Shown: positions 9,718 through 19,112, counted from the stretch's first letter. The stretch is 64,000 nucleotides of DNA from an uncultured Nitrospira sp. (GCA_946479785.1 CAMLHQ010000002.1:1-64000); one strand, 5' to 3'. Program-made: numbers and translations. The notes: generated by a model from the sequence alone, not told the origin.

Positions 9718-12447
9718 ATTCACTGAGTCTCCCAGGAACCGAGTGATCGTCCGATAGAGATCTTCGGTCGCCTGCTCTTTGCTCATAAGAGAAGCCCCGC
9801 CCGCTTCGAGTACGGCTTTCAAGGTTTGGGACGAATACTGGACCGACAAGCCGATGACGAGGGTATTCGGCGCATTCTGCTTGATACGTCTCGTTGCCTC
9901 TACGCCACTGAGTTTGGGCAAGTTGATGTCCATGACGACCACATCCGGCTGATCTCTGACCGCATACTCCACCGCTTCCAACCCGTCCGCCGCTTCCGCA
10001 ATCACCACCAGATCGGGATACGTTGCAAGAATACTCCGAAGCCCCTGACGGACCATGGCGTGATCATCCACGAGCAACACCCGCCAGCGTGATCGCTGCG
10101 TCGGTCTTTCGGCTTTGGACGCACGCGTGACCGTCGTTGAGAAATGAGGTGTGGGCTTGGCATCCGGAGGTGTAGCGGGCAGGCCCAATTCGACTTTGGT
10201 CCCTCGCCCGGGGACGGAATCGATGCGACACCATCCGGACATGGCTTCCATGCGTTCCTGAATGCTGAAGAGACCGAAATGCTCTCCTGAAGGGGTATAG
10301 TGGACCGTATTGATGTCAAACCCGACGCCGCGATCTTGCACCGTAATCAACCAGGTGTCGCGGTCTTGCTTGTCGACCGAGACAATGGCTTTGGGGACTC
10401 CCGCGTGTTTCACGACATTCGTCAATAACTCCCGGACAGCCTGGAAGAGGAGATCCGACTGGTTTTCACTGAAGTGCGGCTGTTCCTTGGTGAGAACCTG
10501 GACATCGACCTTGAGCTCTTGTTGGGCCATCTGCTCCGCCAGCCAGTGAAGGGCTTGGACAAGTCCTAAATCATGCAAGACCGATGGACTCAACTGGGCC
10601 ATCAAGGTCCGAGTATAGTGCAGACACTGTTGCAGGAGATCATCCATCTCCGTCAGCGAGGACTCGGCGCCTGCCCGGTCCCCGCTCAGACGCTGCGTGG
10701 CTTGCCCCAGCTTCATTCGTGCGAGCGCGAGGAGCTGCGCGAGGTAATCATGCAGATTGGCGGCCAGGCGCCGACGTTCCCGTTGCTCCGTCAGATTGAG
10801 TTGGGACGCCAACGCGCGCAGCCGCTCTTGGGAGTGGATCAGTTCGCTGGTTCGTTCTCTGACACGAGCTTCCAAATCCGCACTCCAGCGCTGCACCTGT
10901 AATTCCAACTGCTTTCGCTCTGTGATGTCCCGGAAGACAAGCACGACACCAACCAGCCGGTCTTCACTGTCTCGAATCGGAGCTGCGCTGTCATCGATCG
11001 GCGATTCCGTACCATCCGGCCGCAATACGACCGTGTGGTTCGCCAACCCGACCACGACGCCTTCCCGAATGACCCGGTCGACCGGGCTGTCGACGGCTCG
11101 ACGGGTCTCTTCGTTCACGATTTTGAAAACCTCTGCCAACAGGTGGCCGATGATGTCCTTGGCTGGCTTCCCGAGCAACTGGACCGCGACGGCATTGACG
11201 AATGTGACGACCCCCGCGGCATCTGTCGCCACCACCGCGTCACCAATACTCTCTAGCGTCACCCGCCAGCGCTCCTCGCTTTCATGAAGCGCGCGCTGGG
11301 CTCGTTTCTGCTCGGTGATGTCGCGGGCAATCTTGGAGGCCCCGATGACATTTCCGTCGTCATCGGTGAGCGGTGAGACGGTCAGAGAGATGTCGCAGAG
11401 CCGCCCGTCTTTCTTTCGCCGGACAGTTTCATAGTGCTCGACCCGTTCGCCGCGACGGAGCTTGGATAAGATCGCGGCTTCTTCGGCCTGGCGATCAGGA
11501 GGAATAATCCGCAAAATGGACGAGCCGATCATTTCCTCCGCCGTATACCCGAAGATGCGCTCGGCGCCACGGTTCCAGCTCGTCACGGTTCCTGTGAGAT
11601 CTTTGCTCAGAATGGCGTCATCGGACGAGGCTACAATCAAGGATAGGAGCGCGGCCTGGCGCGCGGCGTTATACCGCTCCGAGACATCGCGAAACACAAG
11701 GACGACGCCCAACAGCTGGCCATCCGAATCTTTTATAGGGGCCGCGCTGTCATCAATCGGCAGTTCCGAGCCATCGTGACGCAGAAGCAGGGTGTGATTG
11801 GCCAATCCGACAATGATTCCCTCCCGCAAGACCCGCTCCACCGGACATGGCACCGGCTGCCGCGTTTCTGCATTCACAATCCGGAAGATTTCCTCGAGGG
11901 GATGCCCGATCGCCTGCTGTGCCGTATATCCAAGAAGCTGCCCGGCAATCGGATTGAGAAAGGTGACCCGCGACTGGAGGTCGGTCGCCAGCACCGCATC
12001 CCCAATGCTTTCCAATGTGGTCACCAGGCGGCCCTGCGCTTCGGCGATGGCCCGCTTTGTCTGCTTACGCTCGGTGATATCGCGGGCGATCTTGGAGGCC
12101 CCGATGATTGTTCCCTGAGCGTCCCGAACGGGGGAAACGGTCAGGGCAACATCGATGTGCCTGCCATCTTTTCTCCGCCGCACCGTCTCGTAATGGTCGA
12201 TGCCGTCGCCCTGACGGAGACGTGCAAGGATGGTCGCCTCCTCGGAATGGAGCTCTGGAGGAATAATCAGCAGCATCGGCTGGCCGATCGCTTCTTTGGC
12301 TGTATAACCGAACATGCGTTCCGCTGCTTTGTTCCAGGTTTGAATAATGCCGGAGAGGTTCTTGCTGATGATGGCGTCGTCTGTGGAGTCGACGATAGCA
12401 GACAAATACGCAGCGGCCTCTGTCGAGTGGGGAGTTGAATCGGACAT
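9712..12447 (-). CDS. Four-PAS hybrid sensor kinase (NarX-type HisKA_3) with C-terminal receiver
   Basis: This is a soluble sensor of about 911 residues. It has four PAS domains (about residues 10-510), a HisKA_3 helix with the phospho-acceptor histidine in RRLAANLHDYLAQLL, a HATPase region (VGFDINTVHYTPSGEHFGLF) and a receiver (RVLLVDDHAMVRQGL, VVMDINLPKLSG, MSKE). The receiver resembles NarL receivers but has no DNA-binding domain after it. PAS1-PAS2 and PAS3-PAS4 are near copies, so the sensory half arose by tandem duplication. The start is the ATG at 12447; a TTG at 12468 is possible. No transmembrane segment is seen, so the ligand is probably cytoplasmic. Confidence 0.92.
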   Translation of the reverse strand: MSDSTPHSTEAAAYLSAIVDSTDDAIISKNLSGIIQTWNKAAERMFGYTAKEAIGQPMLLIIPPELHSEEATILARLRQGDGIDHYETVRRRKDGRHIDVALTVSPVRDAQGTIIGASKIARDITERKQTKRAIAEAQGRLVTTLESIGDAVLATDLQSRVTFLNPIAGQLLGYTAQQAIGHPLEEIFRIVNAETRQPVPCPVERVLREGIIVGLANHTLLLRHDGSELPIDDSAAPIKDSDGQLLGVVLVFRDVSERYNAARQAALLSLIVASSDDAILSKDLTGTVTSWNRGAERIFGYTAEEMIGSSILRIIPPDRQAEEAAILSKLRRGERVEHYETVRRKKDGRLCDISLTVSPLTDDDGNVIGASKIARDITEQKRAQRALHESEERWRVTLESIGDAVVATDAAGVVTFVNAVAVQLLGKPAKDIIGHLLAEVFKIVNEETRRAVDSPVDRVIREGVVVGLANHTVVLRPDGTESPIDDSAAPIRDSEDRLVGVVLVFRDITERKQLELQVQRWSADLEARVRERTSELIHSQERLRALASQLNLTEQRERRRLAANLHDYLAQLLALARMKLGQATQRLSGDRAGAESSLTEMDDLLQQCLHYTRTLMAQLSPSVLHDLGLVQALHWLAEQMAQQELKVDVQVLTKEQPHFSENQSDLLFQAVRELLTNVVKHAGVPKAIVSVDKQDRDTWLITVQDRGVGFDINTVHYTPSGEHFGLFSIQERMEAMSGWCRIDSVPGRGTKVELGLPATPPDAKPTPHFSTTVTRASKAERPTQRSRWRVLLVDDHAMVRQGLRSILATYPDLVVIAEAADGLEAVEYAVRDQPDVVVMDINLPKLSGVEATRRIKQNAPNTLVIGLSVQYSSQTLKAVLEAGGASLMSKEQATEDLYRTITRFLGDSVNS

Positions 12448-12653
12448 AAAGGCGATTTCGGGGGCCAAAATTTTTCAATTCTCGCGCCATGCCACTTTGA
12501 AAATCAAGAAACCTTTTTGGCCTAGGGTTCTCCCTCAGACTTCCACGGCATAGTCGACAATGCGACCCGATTCCAAAGCGCTGGAAACCATTAGGGTTAA
12601 ATCATATAAGGCAGGATCGCAGATGGGGTGGCCAGCTCAATGAGCACGGAAAA

Positions 12654-12687
12654 TGCCCGAGGACCGGTTGAGCCAAGTCCCCGGGCA
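12654..12687 (-). terminator. Hairpin terminator after the PRC-barrel gene
   Basis: On the minus strand an 11-bp GC-rich stem (TGCCCGGGGAC with GTCCTCGGGCA, one G-U-type pair) is followed directly by TTTTCC. It lies 10 bp beyond the stop of the PRC-barrel gene and has the form of a Rho-independent terminator. Confidence 0.7.
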
Positions 12688-12696
12688 CAGCCGCGA

Positions 12697-13158
12697 TTAT
12701 TGTGCAGACCGAGCGGTTTTGTCTCCACTCGGTTGGGGAACCTCGTAAAACTCATAAATGACGACCTGCTGTTGGCTAAAGTCCGGCCAGTTGTTCTTAT
12801 CAAATCCTGGCGCATCCTTCAGATCTTTCTTGTGCAGGTCCAAGGCAAGTTTCTTATTGTCCTGATCTAAACGAAGAGCCTCCCAGGGCACAGCAAAATA
12901 TTTGTCGCCGATGCCGGCAAATCCACCGAAATCCAACACGGCATACTGAATGTCGCCATCGTCTTGATCAATGACGAGATCTTTGATGCTTCCGAGGTTT
13001 TTGCCATCCGTGCCTTGCACTTTCATTCCTATCAGATCACTGGCCTTTAACACGCCGCTTTTGTCACGCGCTTCGGCCGGGAGCCAGAGTGCGAACACAA
13101 ACATAAAGACGAGAGTTCCCAATGCCACTTTCGAAAACGCGTTAATGCGTTCCATCAT
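12697..13158 (-). CDS. Secreted PRC-barrel domain protein
   Basis: The 153-residue product begins MMERINAFSKVALGTLVFMFVFALW, a signal peptide ending near AEARDK. It is followed by a PRC-barrel domain (LKASDLIGMKVQ, NLGSIKDLVIDQDDGDIQYAVLDFGG). PRC barrels bind partner proteins or small ligands; no specific role can be given. The start at 13158 is fixed by AAGGAGG 7 nt upstream; a longer frame to 13245 would lack both ribosome site and signal peptide. A terminator hairpin follows. Confidence 0.85.
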   Translation of the reverse strand: MMERINAFSKVALGTLVFMFVFALWLPAEARDKSGVLKASDLIGMKVQGTDGKNLGSIKDLVIDQDDGDIQYAVLDFGGFAGIGDKYFAVPWEALRLDQDNKKLALDLHKKDLKDAPGFDKNNWPDFSQQQVVIYEFYEVPQPSGDKTARSAQ

Positions 13159-13502
13159 GATGTACCCTCCTTGAATGAACGGTGGACTCTTCCAACTCGT
13201 GTCTATCTCATGTGTAAGAAGCAATAGAGGGACCACAAAAGACAAATGGGAACAGAAGAGAAAATAGATTCATCACACTGAAAACATGGACAACTTGTCC
13301 AAACTATCTAAACCAGGGGACAGAATGGACCTGGCTGTGAGAATTGTCTGAGAGACCGCCGCCAAACTATTCTTGTGTGCCTCACGAGCTGCTGTTTCCC
13401 TTCGTTTCGGCCCACGTTTTGCAGTTTCTCCAAAGGTCACGCGGGGCCTCGCGATATGCACAAGCCACTAGCCTTTTGGCATTTAATTCAGGATGTCCTC
13501 TT
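13159..13502. other. Divergent intergenic region, 344 bp
   Basis: No convincing gene lies here. The stretch separates the PRC-barrel gene (minus) from the GNAT gene (plus), so it should hold both promoters. I see no clear -35/-10 pair. The one striking element is the perfect palindrome at 13287-13301, listed separately. Confidence 0.6.
13287..13301. promoter_or_regulatory. Perfect palindrome TGGACAACTTGTCCA, possible operator
   Basis: This is a 7+1+7 inverted repeat with no mismatch, in the intergenic DNA between two divergent genes. Such sites are often bound by dimeric repressors, but no regulator gene lies next to it. The operator role is inferred from symmetry and position only. Confidence 0.35.
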
Positions 13503-14132
13503 GTGACTCAGACACCTCTCTCTTTTCGCTCCCACCTGTTCAATGCCATCCAAAACCGACTGTGGTATTGCCGCGAACTCCGCGTGTATAGCTACCCGCT
13601 TCGAGACCTGTCCGGGCTCCCAAGGCCATGCGTCTTTCAACGGGACTCTTTGGAAGATCTCCGACACTACGAACGTTCGTCAAGGGAACAACGGCCACAT
13701 GACGCCTACCAGAAGATGGCGCTTCAACGGATGGCACAGGGATACCACCTATACACGCTCGTCGTGCAAGGGCGACTCTTGCACTACGGGTGGCTGATTG
13801 AGCGACAGGTTCGAGGTGTAGACGGATGGGTGGACCAAGCCTATTTCCCGCCCCAGGATACCGCGGTCCTCTTCGATCACTTCACTCATCCGTCGGCTAG
13901 AGGGCGAGGCCTCTACTTTCAAGCGCTCTGCCAACTCTTACACGATGCCCGTGACCTGGCGCAGGCTCGGCAAGCGCATGTGACGGTGTTCGGGAGCAAC
14001 GCCCCCTCACGGCACGTGATCGAGAAAGTCGGCTTTCAGCATGAAGGCAGCCTGTACAAAGAGAGAAGACTCGTTTGGTCGAGACGATATGCGGTGGCTG
14101 CTCGCGGGGAGTTCCGGACTGCCTTACTGTGA
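13503..14132 (+). CDS. GNAT-family acetyltransferase-like protein
   Basis: The 209-residue product has a C-terminal GNAT fold. HPSARGRGLYFQALCQLLHDAR resembles the acetyl-CoA binding loop (Q/R-x-x-G-x-G/A), and NAPSRHVIEKVGFQHEGSLYKER is the usual last strand-helix pair. The acceptor is unknown. The GTG at 13503 is chosen because AGGA lies about 9 nt upstream; an upstream TTG at 13344 gives a longer, less protein-like N-terminus. The gene stands alone and faces a lipoprotein gene tail to tail. Confidence 0.75.
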   Translation: MTQTPLSFRSHLFNAIQNRLWYCRELRVYSYPLRDLSGLPRPCVFQRDSLEDLRHYERSSREQRPHDAYQKMALQRMAQGYHLYTLVVQGRLLHYGWLIERQVRGVDGWVDQAYFPPQDTAVLFDHFTHPSARGRGLYFQALCQLLHDARDLAQARQAHVTVFGSNAPSRHVIEKVGFQHEGSLYKERRLVWSRRYAVAARGEFRTALL

Positions 14133-14150
14133 CACGTGCCTCATGTCTTC

Positions 14151-14765
14151 CTAATCGCAGCCGCCTTCGTCAGTCCAAATCAGGTGATCCGACTCGCAGC
14201 TTGCGCGACGCAGGGCTGTTTGAGTCAACTCGGCAACCGTTGGATCCAACACAAAAGTCGAAGAGGCGCCTGTAGCCGTGACGCTCCAGCGTGTGGTCGA
14301 GGTATCAATTCCGAGGCTGCGCACGGTGACAATTGGATCAAACAGGGTGGTAACCCGGGGATGACCCTCTTTATAGCCCGAATACATAATTGTCAGGGGA
14401 TGTGACTGACGGATGACGGTGGCAAAGAGCACACGATTGGCTCTCACAAGACTGCCGAGATGCTGAAGAACGTTCTCGACTCCTGGCTCCGGTTCTATCA
14501 CGACGTGGTGCCGAAGCATGGTGTCTTGAACTATCGCCGGTTCGATCACCTCTGCGCCTTGTTTCTGAACCCACTCGGCAAGTAGAGGTTCGACTTTCGG
14601 GTCGTTGCTCCAGACAAGAACCCGCGCATGATCCCAGGACTCGAGGCATTGCGAGACACAGACCGCTTCCGTGATGGGATGAGTCGATGCACAACCAGAG
14701 AACAGCAGCACCATTGTAGAGAATAAACATAAATAAGTCGCGGCGCAAAGGGATGGTCGTCGCAT
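14151..14765 (-). CDS. Lipoprotein of unknown function
   Basis: The product starts MRRPSLCAATYLCLFSTMV and has a lipobox ending LLFSGC, so it should be lipidated and held in the envelope. The mature part of about 175 residues has alternating strands (ARVLVWSNDPKVEPLLAEWV, RVLFATVIRQSHPLTIMYSG) but no family I recognise. The ATG at 14765 shares a base with the stop of the upstream gene (TGATG), which points to coupling; an in-frame ATG at 14774 is an alternative. Confidence 0.7.
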   Translation of the reverse strand: MRRPSLCAATYLCLFSTMVLLFSGCASTHPITEAVCVSQCLESWDHARVLVWSNDPKVEPLLAEWVQKQGAEVIEPAIVQDTMLRHHVVIEPEPGVENVLQHLGSLVRANRVLFATVIRQSHPLTIMYSGYKEGHPRVTTLFDPIVTVRSLGIDTSTTRWSVTATGASSTFVLDPTVAELTQTALRRASCESDHLIWTDEGGCD

Positions 14766-15007
14766 CAACTCCATAACGGGTCTTTGTTGAGTTTCGATTC
14801 GTCAATTAACGTTTTTGCTCTTGCTAGAGCGGCGGATTCGGCTTCTTCGCGGGAAGAGTAAGTATTGCCAGCAAACCCGTCCATCTCAGTCTTGCCTGAT
14901 TTCAGGATCACATACTGGCATGCCCACATATACCCTTCCAAGCTCGGAATCAATGTAATGTTGTGCCCTTTGTAAGTATGATCGCTCATGTTTCTCAATG
15001 CGTTCAT
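14765..15007 (-). CDS. Small conserved hypothetical protein
   Basis: The product has about 80 residues. Its core begins MSDHTYKGHNITLIPSLEGY and ends with YSSREEAESAALARAKTLID, a pattern of short strands followed by an alanine-rich helix, seen in small bacterial proteins of unknown role. The start is uncertain: ATGs at 15007 and 14989 are both possible, and a frame open to 15187 would overlap the DUF3015-like gene. It is coupled to the lipoprotein gene downstream by TGATG. Confidence 0.6.
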   Translation of the reverse strand: MNALRNMSDHTYKGHNITLIPSLEGYMWACQYVILKSGKTEMDGFAGNTYSSREEAESAALARAKTLIDESKLNKDPLWS

Positions 15008-15146
15008 CCCGCTCTGCTGAATACGTTTCCTCTTTTTAACCTTTTGGCTGTAAACCAGCTTCTTTAGTTTGATCCAAATTGGAATGGGTCGGTCTTTCAT
15101 CATACATATCGGTTTTCTACTGCGCCTCGTGAGAAGTGGATCGATA

Positions 15147-15533
15147 TTATTCAACGAGGGCGCGCAGGTACTCCACTCGCCTGGCATGACCGGCTGGCAT
15201 CAAGGACTGAAACCGGTTTTGCGCGGCAGCCTCGAATGCCGGTCTAGCTCCTTCGCGCACTCCTAACAGAGAGCCAAGAGAGGCAAGGTATTCTCCCTGA
15301 CCTCGGGCGATGTCTTGTTCCAAGTTGGATGGATTGTACGTGGCGAAGGCGATGGCCTTGTGCTCGGGGTTCAGCAATCCATCCGCGTTCCACCAAATGC
15401 GCCCAGAGGTGGAAACCGTGATGTTACTTGTCGTGTCGATTATCTCTTCAGTCGTGCCCTTGAGGGTGCAACCGGTAACCTGAGTCAGAATGAGGCTTAT
15501 GAATGTTAGTAACCAGAATGTTATTCTTGGCAT
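15147..15533 (-). CDS. DUF3015-like small lipoprotein
   Basis: The 128-residue product starts MPRITFWLLTFISLILTQVTGC, a signal peptide with the lipobox QVTGC. The mature part contains TTSNITVSTSGRIWWNADG and DIARGQGEYLASLGSLLGV, which match the DUF3015 pattern of envelope proteins with unknown role. AAGGAGG 7 nt before the ATG at 15533 fixes the start. The two genes downstream run in the same direction and may be cotranscribed. Confidence 0.78.
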   Translation of the reverse strand: MPRITFWLLTFISLILTQVTGCTLKGTTEEIIDTTSNITVSTSGRIWWNADGLLNPEHKAIAFATYNPSNLEQDIARGQGEYLASLGSLLGVREGARPAFEAAAQNRFQSLMPAGHARRVEYLRALVE

Positions 15534-15747
15534 TGTTTCGCCTCCTTCGATTGGAATGGAGAGACTCCAATATGTTGCCAATACCAGAGGGCGAGAGTCA
15601 AACGACCTCAGAAGGGCACTAGGCAAGTCCGGACCGGCGCCTCTTCATGGTTTCTGGCCACCAGGAACAAGGGTTCATGCGAGTTCTTGCAATAATTTCC
15701 GTGGGCTAGGATGTAAAAGGATCAGTCTCAGAAAAGGAGGTATCGAA

Positions 15748-15957
15748 ATGGCTTACATGGAAAATAATCCCACCTACCATGCGGTGAAAATCAGAGGGAT
15801 GCTCAATGATGTGATCAGACATTGCCGAGAAGACATTGAAAAAGTCAGCGAGCCAAAAGCTCAAGCGATCTTTGAGACTACAGCCGAAGTGCTTACCGGA
15901 TTAATGACGGCCTATAATCATTATGAAATGCAGGTCGAAGAAGCTATGAGGCACTGA
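15748..15957 (+). CDS. Small hypothetical protein, 69 residues
   Basis: The product is short, helical and acidic (MLNDVIRHCREDIEKVSEP, then AQAIFETTAEVLTGLMTAYN). It has no signal peptide or membrane helix and no family I recognise. A strong ribosome site, AAAAGGAGG with 7 nt spacing, precedes the ATG at 15748, and this is the main support that it is translated. Confidence 0.7.
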   Translation: MAYMENNPTYHAVKIRGMLNDVIRHCREDIEKVSEPKAQAIFETTAEVLTGLMTAYNHYEMQVEEAMRH

Positions 15958-16124
15958 AATTCTGTAAGGGGTTTCATATGAATGCAAGAGAACCGCGCTC
16001 TCGATAAGGGGCCCACCGTTCGCAAATCTCCACACACCCCCAGGGATTAGGTCAACCATTATTAGGTGAAGTCCTAGTTTAACGATAAGGTAAAAGGAGT
16101 GAGTGTCGCTAGGGAAAGCCCCTA

Positions 16125-18029
16125 ATGAGGGCACAGCTTCTCTCCAAAGACTTTGTCATGCCTGTGATGGAATCAGCGATTGCGAGGCTCTACCGCACTT
16201 CTCCAGCCGAGAGACGCAAGCTTCGAATCGGTCTGATGGTAGATACGCCACAGCTGATGGCGTGGTCTGTCCGGATCCTGGAAGATATTCGTGCGTGCAC
16301 CTTCGCAGAACTGTGCCTGGTCGTCTATAACTCGTCTGCACCCCAGGCACAGACTCCGCTACGGTCCTTGCCTCTTCGTGCCCTGCGATTTTTGAAAGAC
16401 AAACCAGCGCGGCAAAGGTTGTTCTACAGCCGTTATGCTGCCTGGGATGCTCACCACGCACAGAAAAAAGAGAACCCGCTCGCCGTCTACGATCACTCAG
16501 CGGCCCTCAGCCACATCCCATCACTCCAAGTCACGCCAATCACGCACAAATTTACGCACCGATTTTCACCAGAAGTCGTTGCCGCCATCAGGAGCTACGA
16601 TTTGGACGTCCTGCTCCGATTCGGTTTCAACCTGATTCGAGGCGATATTTTACAGGCAGCTCGGTACGGCATTTGGTCCTTCCACCATGGCGACAATGAT
16701 TATTACCGAGGGGGGCCCGCGCACTTCTGGGAGCTCGTCGAACGCCATCCGACTACGGGCGTGATCTTGCAGGTACTTAATGAGGAGTTGGACGCCGGTC
16801 TTGTTTTGGCAAAAGGAGTCTTTGCCACTGAGCAGGGGATGTTCTTGAGAAGGAACCGCTATGGGCCCTATTGGGGCACGACATATTTTGTGATTCAAAA
16901 ATTGTACGAACTCCACCGATATGGCTGGGACTTCGTGCGGTCGAAAGCTGTTCCGCAGGTCCCCTATAAGGGGAAACGGAAAATTTACCGCACGCCAAAC
17001 AATTGGGAGACGCTGAAATGGTTATCACGGGAATGCTTGACTGCGGCGGGCCGTATGGTCGCTCGTCAGGTACGACCGCGCAAGATGTTGTGCTGGCGGA
17101 CTGGAATCCGATTCTCTAAGACGCCTCTTTTTCAAGAGGGAGTCCACGCTTTAGCATCCTTCCAGTGGCACGATGCGCCCCCGGGGCATTTCTTTGCGGA
17201 TCCCATGGCCTTCGAACACAATGGGCGTCGATGGCTGTTTGTAGAGGATTTTGACTATGGCATGAATAAGGCAGTCATTTCCGTCGCCGAAATTGCGGGC
17301 GATGGAAGAGTGGATGTCTTCATCCCCTGTCTGACCCGGCCCTACCATCTTTCATATCCGCTAGTCTTTGCTCATGAGGGGGAGATCTTCATGCTGCCGG
17401 AAACAGTGGCTAATGAGCGGGCGGAACTGTACCGCGCGGTGAATTTTCCCTTTGAATGGAAATTCGAAAAGGTCCTTGTGGACCTACCGGCCGTCGATAC
17501 CACACCCTTGTACCATGAGGGTCGATGGTGGTTTTTCACGACGATCACAGAGCCAATAGGTTGGGGGGCCTCGGCCTTCGGCTTTCTCTTCACGGCGAAC
17601 ACGCTGACCGCAGAGTGGACTCTTCACCCTAGTAACCCGATTAGGTGCAGTGTTCTGGATGCGAGAAGCGCAGGCCCCATCCTCAAGTGGGAGGGACGTC
17701 TTCTGCGGCCCACCCAAAGCGCCTGTCCAAACTACGGCTACTCGTTTTCGCTTCATGACATCACCAAGCTTGACCTCGAAGGATTCGAACAGCAGAGGCT
17801 CGCAACAATTGATCCGGTCGGAATTCCACACCTCGTCGGTACACATTCGTATAGCCGCGCAGGCGACTTGGAAGCAATTGACGGCTGCATGGCGACAAGA
17901 GAGCGCTTTCTGGATTCCCTTTCTCACTCCCGTGAGGCCCGACCGAGGCCTCTGACTAACGCGCCTCACGTGTATAAGCCCACTTCTGCAGACGACATGG
18001 GCCGTATGCCGTATGATGAGACTTCCTGA
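16125..18029 (+). CDS. Formyltransferase-like / beta-propeller fusion protein
   Basis: The 634-residue protein joins two parts. Residues about 150-260 carry a formyltransferase-like core: RSYDLDVLLRFGFNLIRGDI, then SFHHGDNDYYRGGPAHFW, comparable to the H-x-S/G...RG region of N10-formyl-THF transferases acting on amino sugars. Residues about 340-600 (HFFADPMAFEHNGRRWLFVE, YPLVFAHEGEIFMLPET, LYHEGRWWFFTTI) look like a five-bladed propeller of the GINT1/GH43-like type. This pairing suggests modification of a surface glycan, which is inference. No sugar genes flank it. The ATG at 16125 has AGGGA 10 nt upstream; the ATG at 16158 is possible. Confidence 0.8.
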   Translation: MRAQLLSKDFVMPVMESAIARLYRTSPAERRKLRIGLMVDTPQLMAWSVRILEDIRACTFAELCLVVYNSSAPQAQTPLRSLPLRALRFLKDKPARQRLFYSRYAAWDAHHAQKKENPLAVYDHSAALSHIPSLQVTPITHKFTHRFSPEVVAAIRSYDLDVLLRFGFNLIRGDILQAARYGIWSFHHGDNDYYRGGPAHFWELVERHPTTGVILQVLNEELDAGLVLAKGVFATEQGMFLRRNRYGPYWGTTYFVIQKLYELHRYGWDFVRSKAVPQVPYKGKRKIYRTPNNWETLKWLSRECLTAAGRMVARQVRPRKMLCWRTGIRFSKTPLFQEGVHALASFQWHDAPPGHFFADPMAFEHNGRRWLFVEDFDYGMNKAVISVAEIAGDGRVDVFIPCLTRPYHLSYPLVFAHEGEIFMLPETVANERAELYRAVNFPFEWKFEKVLVDLPAVDTTPLYHEGRWWFFTTITEPIGWGASAFGFLFTANTLTAEWTLHPSNPIRCSVLDARSAGPILKWEGRLLRPTQSACPNYGYSFSLHDITKLDLEGFEQQRLATIDPVGIPHLVGTHSYSRAGDLEAIDGCMATRERFLDSLSHSREARPRPLTNAPHVYKPTSADDMGRMPYDETS

Positions 18030-18415
18030 ACTCACGATGCTTTAGAATAACCACTGCTTCTACGAGCAGCCTCGCGCCATACGCTACATTGGTTTGTGTC
18101 CCCCAATGTCTTTCGAAATCTGAAGTCACCGCATCCTTTTGATACAAACCACTTCGTCAGCTTTGCTTCGACTCTGCTGACCACTCTGACGCCGTCAATA
18201 ATGGACCGATGAGTGACATTTTTTGTCGCCCTGCGCTGGTCGCGGACTTCTCTATCCGAGATGCAGGGTCGCCACGTATGCTCATTTGTACGTAAATCCC
18301 GAGAGCAGCAGAGCGTCACAAATGATCGCAGATTGAATCAACTATGGCATCAACATTGCTTTTTGCTTCGACCTCATGAGACCGCGAACCACACGCGACG
18401 CGGCGCTCGCAAGGA
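18030..18415. other. 386-bp intergenic region without a supported gene
   Basis: Short frames occur on both strands, but none has a ribosome site, a recognisable motif or protein-like composition. It presumably contains the promoter for the outer-membrane-type gene that follows. I see no repeats or hairpins worth naming. Confidence 0.5.
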
Positions 18416-19108
18416 ATGTCCAAAACGAGGACCGATCGAAGGCGACGATCGTTGGAGACCCCCGCCAACACGGTTCAGAGCGGATGTCATTTGCCTCCTG
18501 GCAGGTGGTCACTCAAGAGCTACTGGCTGGTGGGCGTGCTCCTCGGAGTGTCGTGGTTTACGATTCCCTCACAGGCCCGGGCACAGGAGCGGCTGGAAAT
18601 CCTGCCGTTACGGCCCTTCAATATCGATATTGCTCTCCGGCAAGCATTCACCCCCAATGGGCGTGAAGTCGGGTTACAAGCAGGTCTCACGGCGCTCACC
18701 TATGGGAACTTCGAGGTCGGGGCGACCTACCAATACTTCGGCTTTGCTTCGAATGATCAGAAAGCGGATCTGCATTCAGTGTATGCGAATCCGCGCTGGA
18801 ATAACTTTCTTGACGTACTAGATTTTCCGAGCGGCAAACCCATCAATCGAATGCTGCGGCATTTGCTGTTTGGCCCACTAGAAGATCGGGCTGTCCCCTT
18901 TGTCGGACTGATTGGTGGTGCCGTGCTGGCGGGACCGGGGAAACATGCCCCGACCTATTTGTATGGTGCGGATATCGGCGTGCGCTTCCCGGTCGGCCAT
19001 AGCATTTCGTTGGAACTGACGCTGGGCTACTTCATTTATGGTCTGAATTTCGAAGGACAAGGCGGCAACGAGCAACAGCTCTTGTTTACCACCGGCTTTT
19101 TCTTCTGA
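18416..19108 (+). CDS. Predicted outer-membrane beta-barrel-type secreted protein
   Basis: The 230-residue product has a hydrophobic export segment near residues 35-52 (YWLVGVLLGVSWFTIP) with a likely cut after ARAQ. The mature part has alternating strands rich in Gly, Tyr and Phe and ends in LLFTTGFFF, an aromatic C-terminus typical of outer-membrane barrels. The long N-terminal extension before the signal makes the ATG at 18416 uncertain, as AAGGA directly abuts it. It lies 4 bp upstream of a solute-binding lipoprotein gene, suggesting a transport-related pair. Confidence 0.65.
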   Translation: MSKTRTDRRRRSLETPANTVQSGCHLPPGRWSLKSYWLVGVLLGVSWFTIPSQARAQERLEILPLRPFNIDIALRQAFTPNGREVGLQAGLTALTYGNFEVGATYQYFGFASNDQKADLHSVYANPRWNNFLDVLDFPSGKPINRMLRHLLFGPLEDRAVPFVGLIGGAVLAGPGKHAPTYLYGADIGVRFPVGHSISLELTLGYFIYGLNFEGQGGNEQQLLFTTGFFF

Positions 19109-19112
19109 TCCC

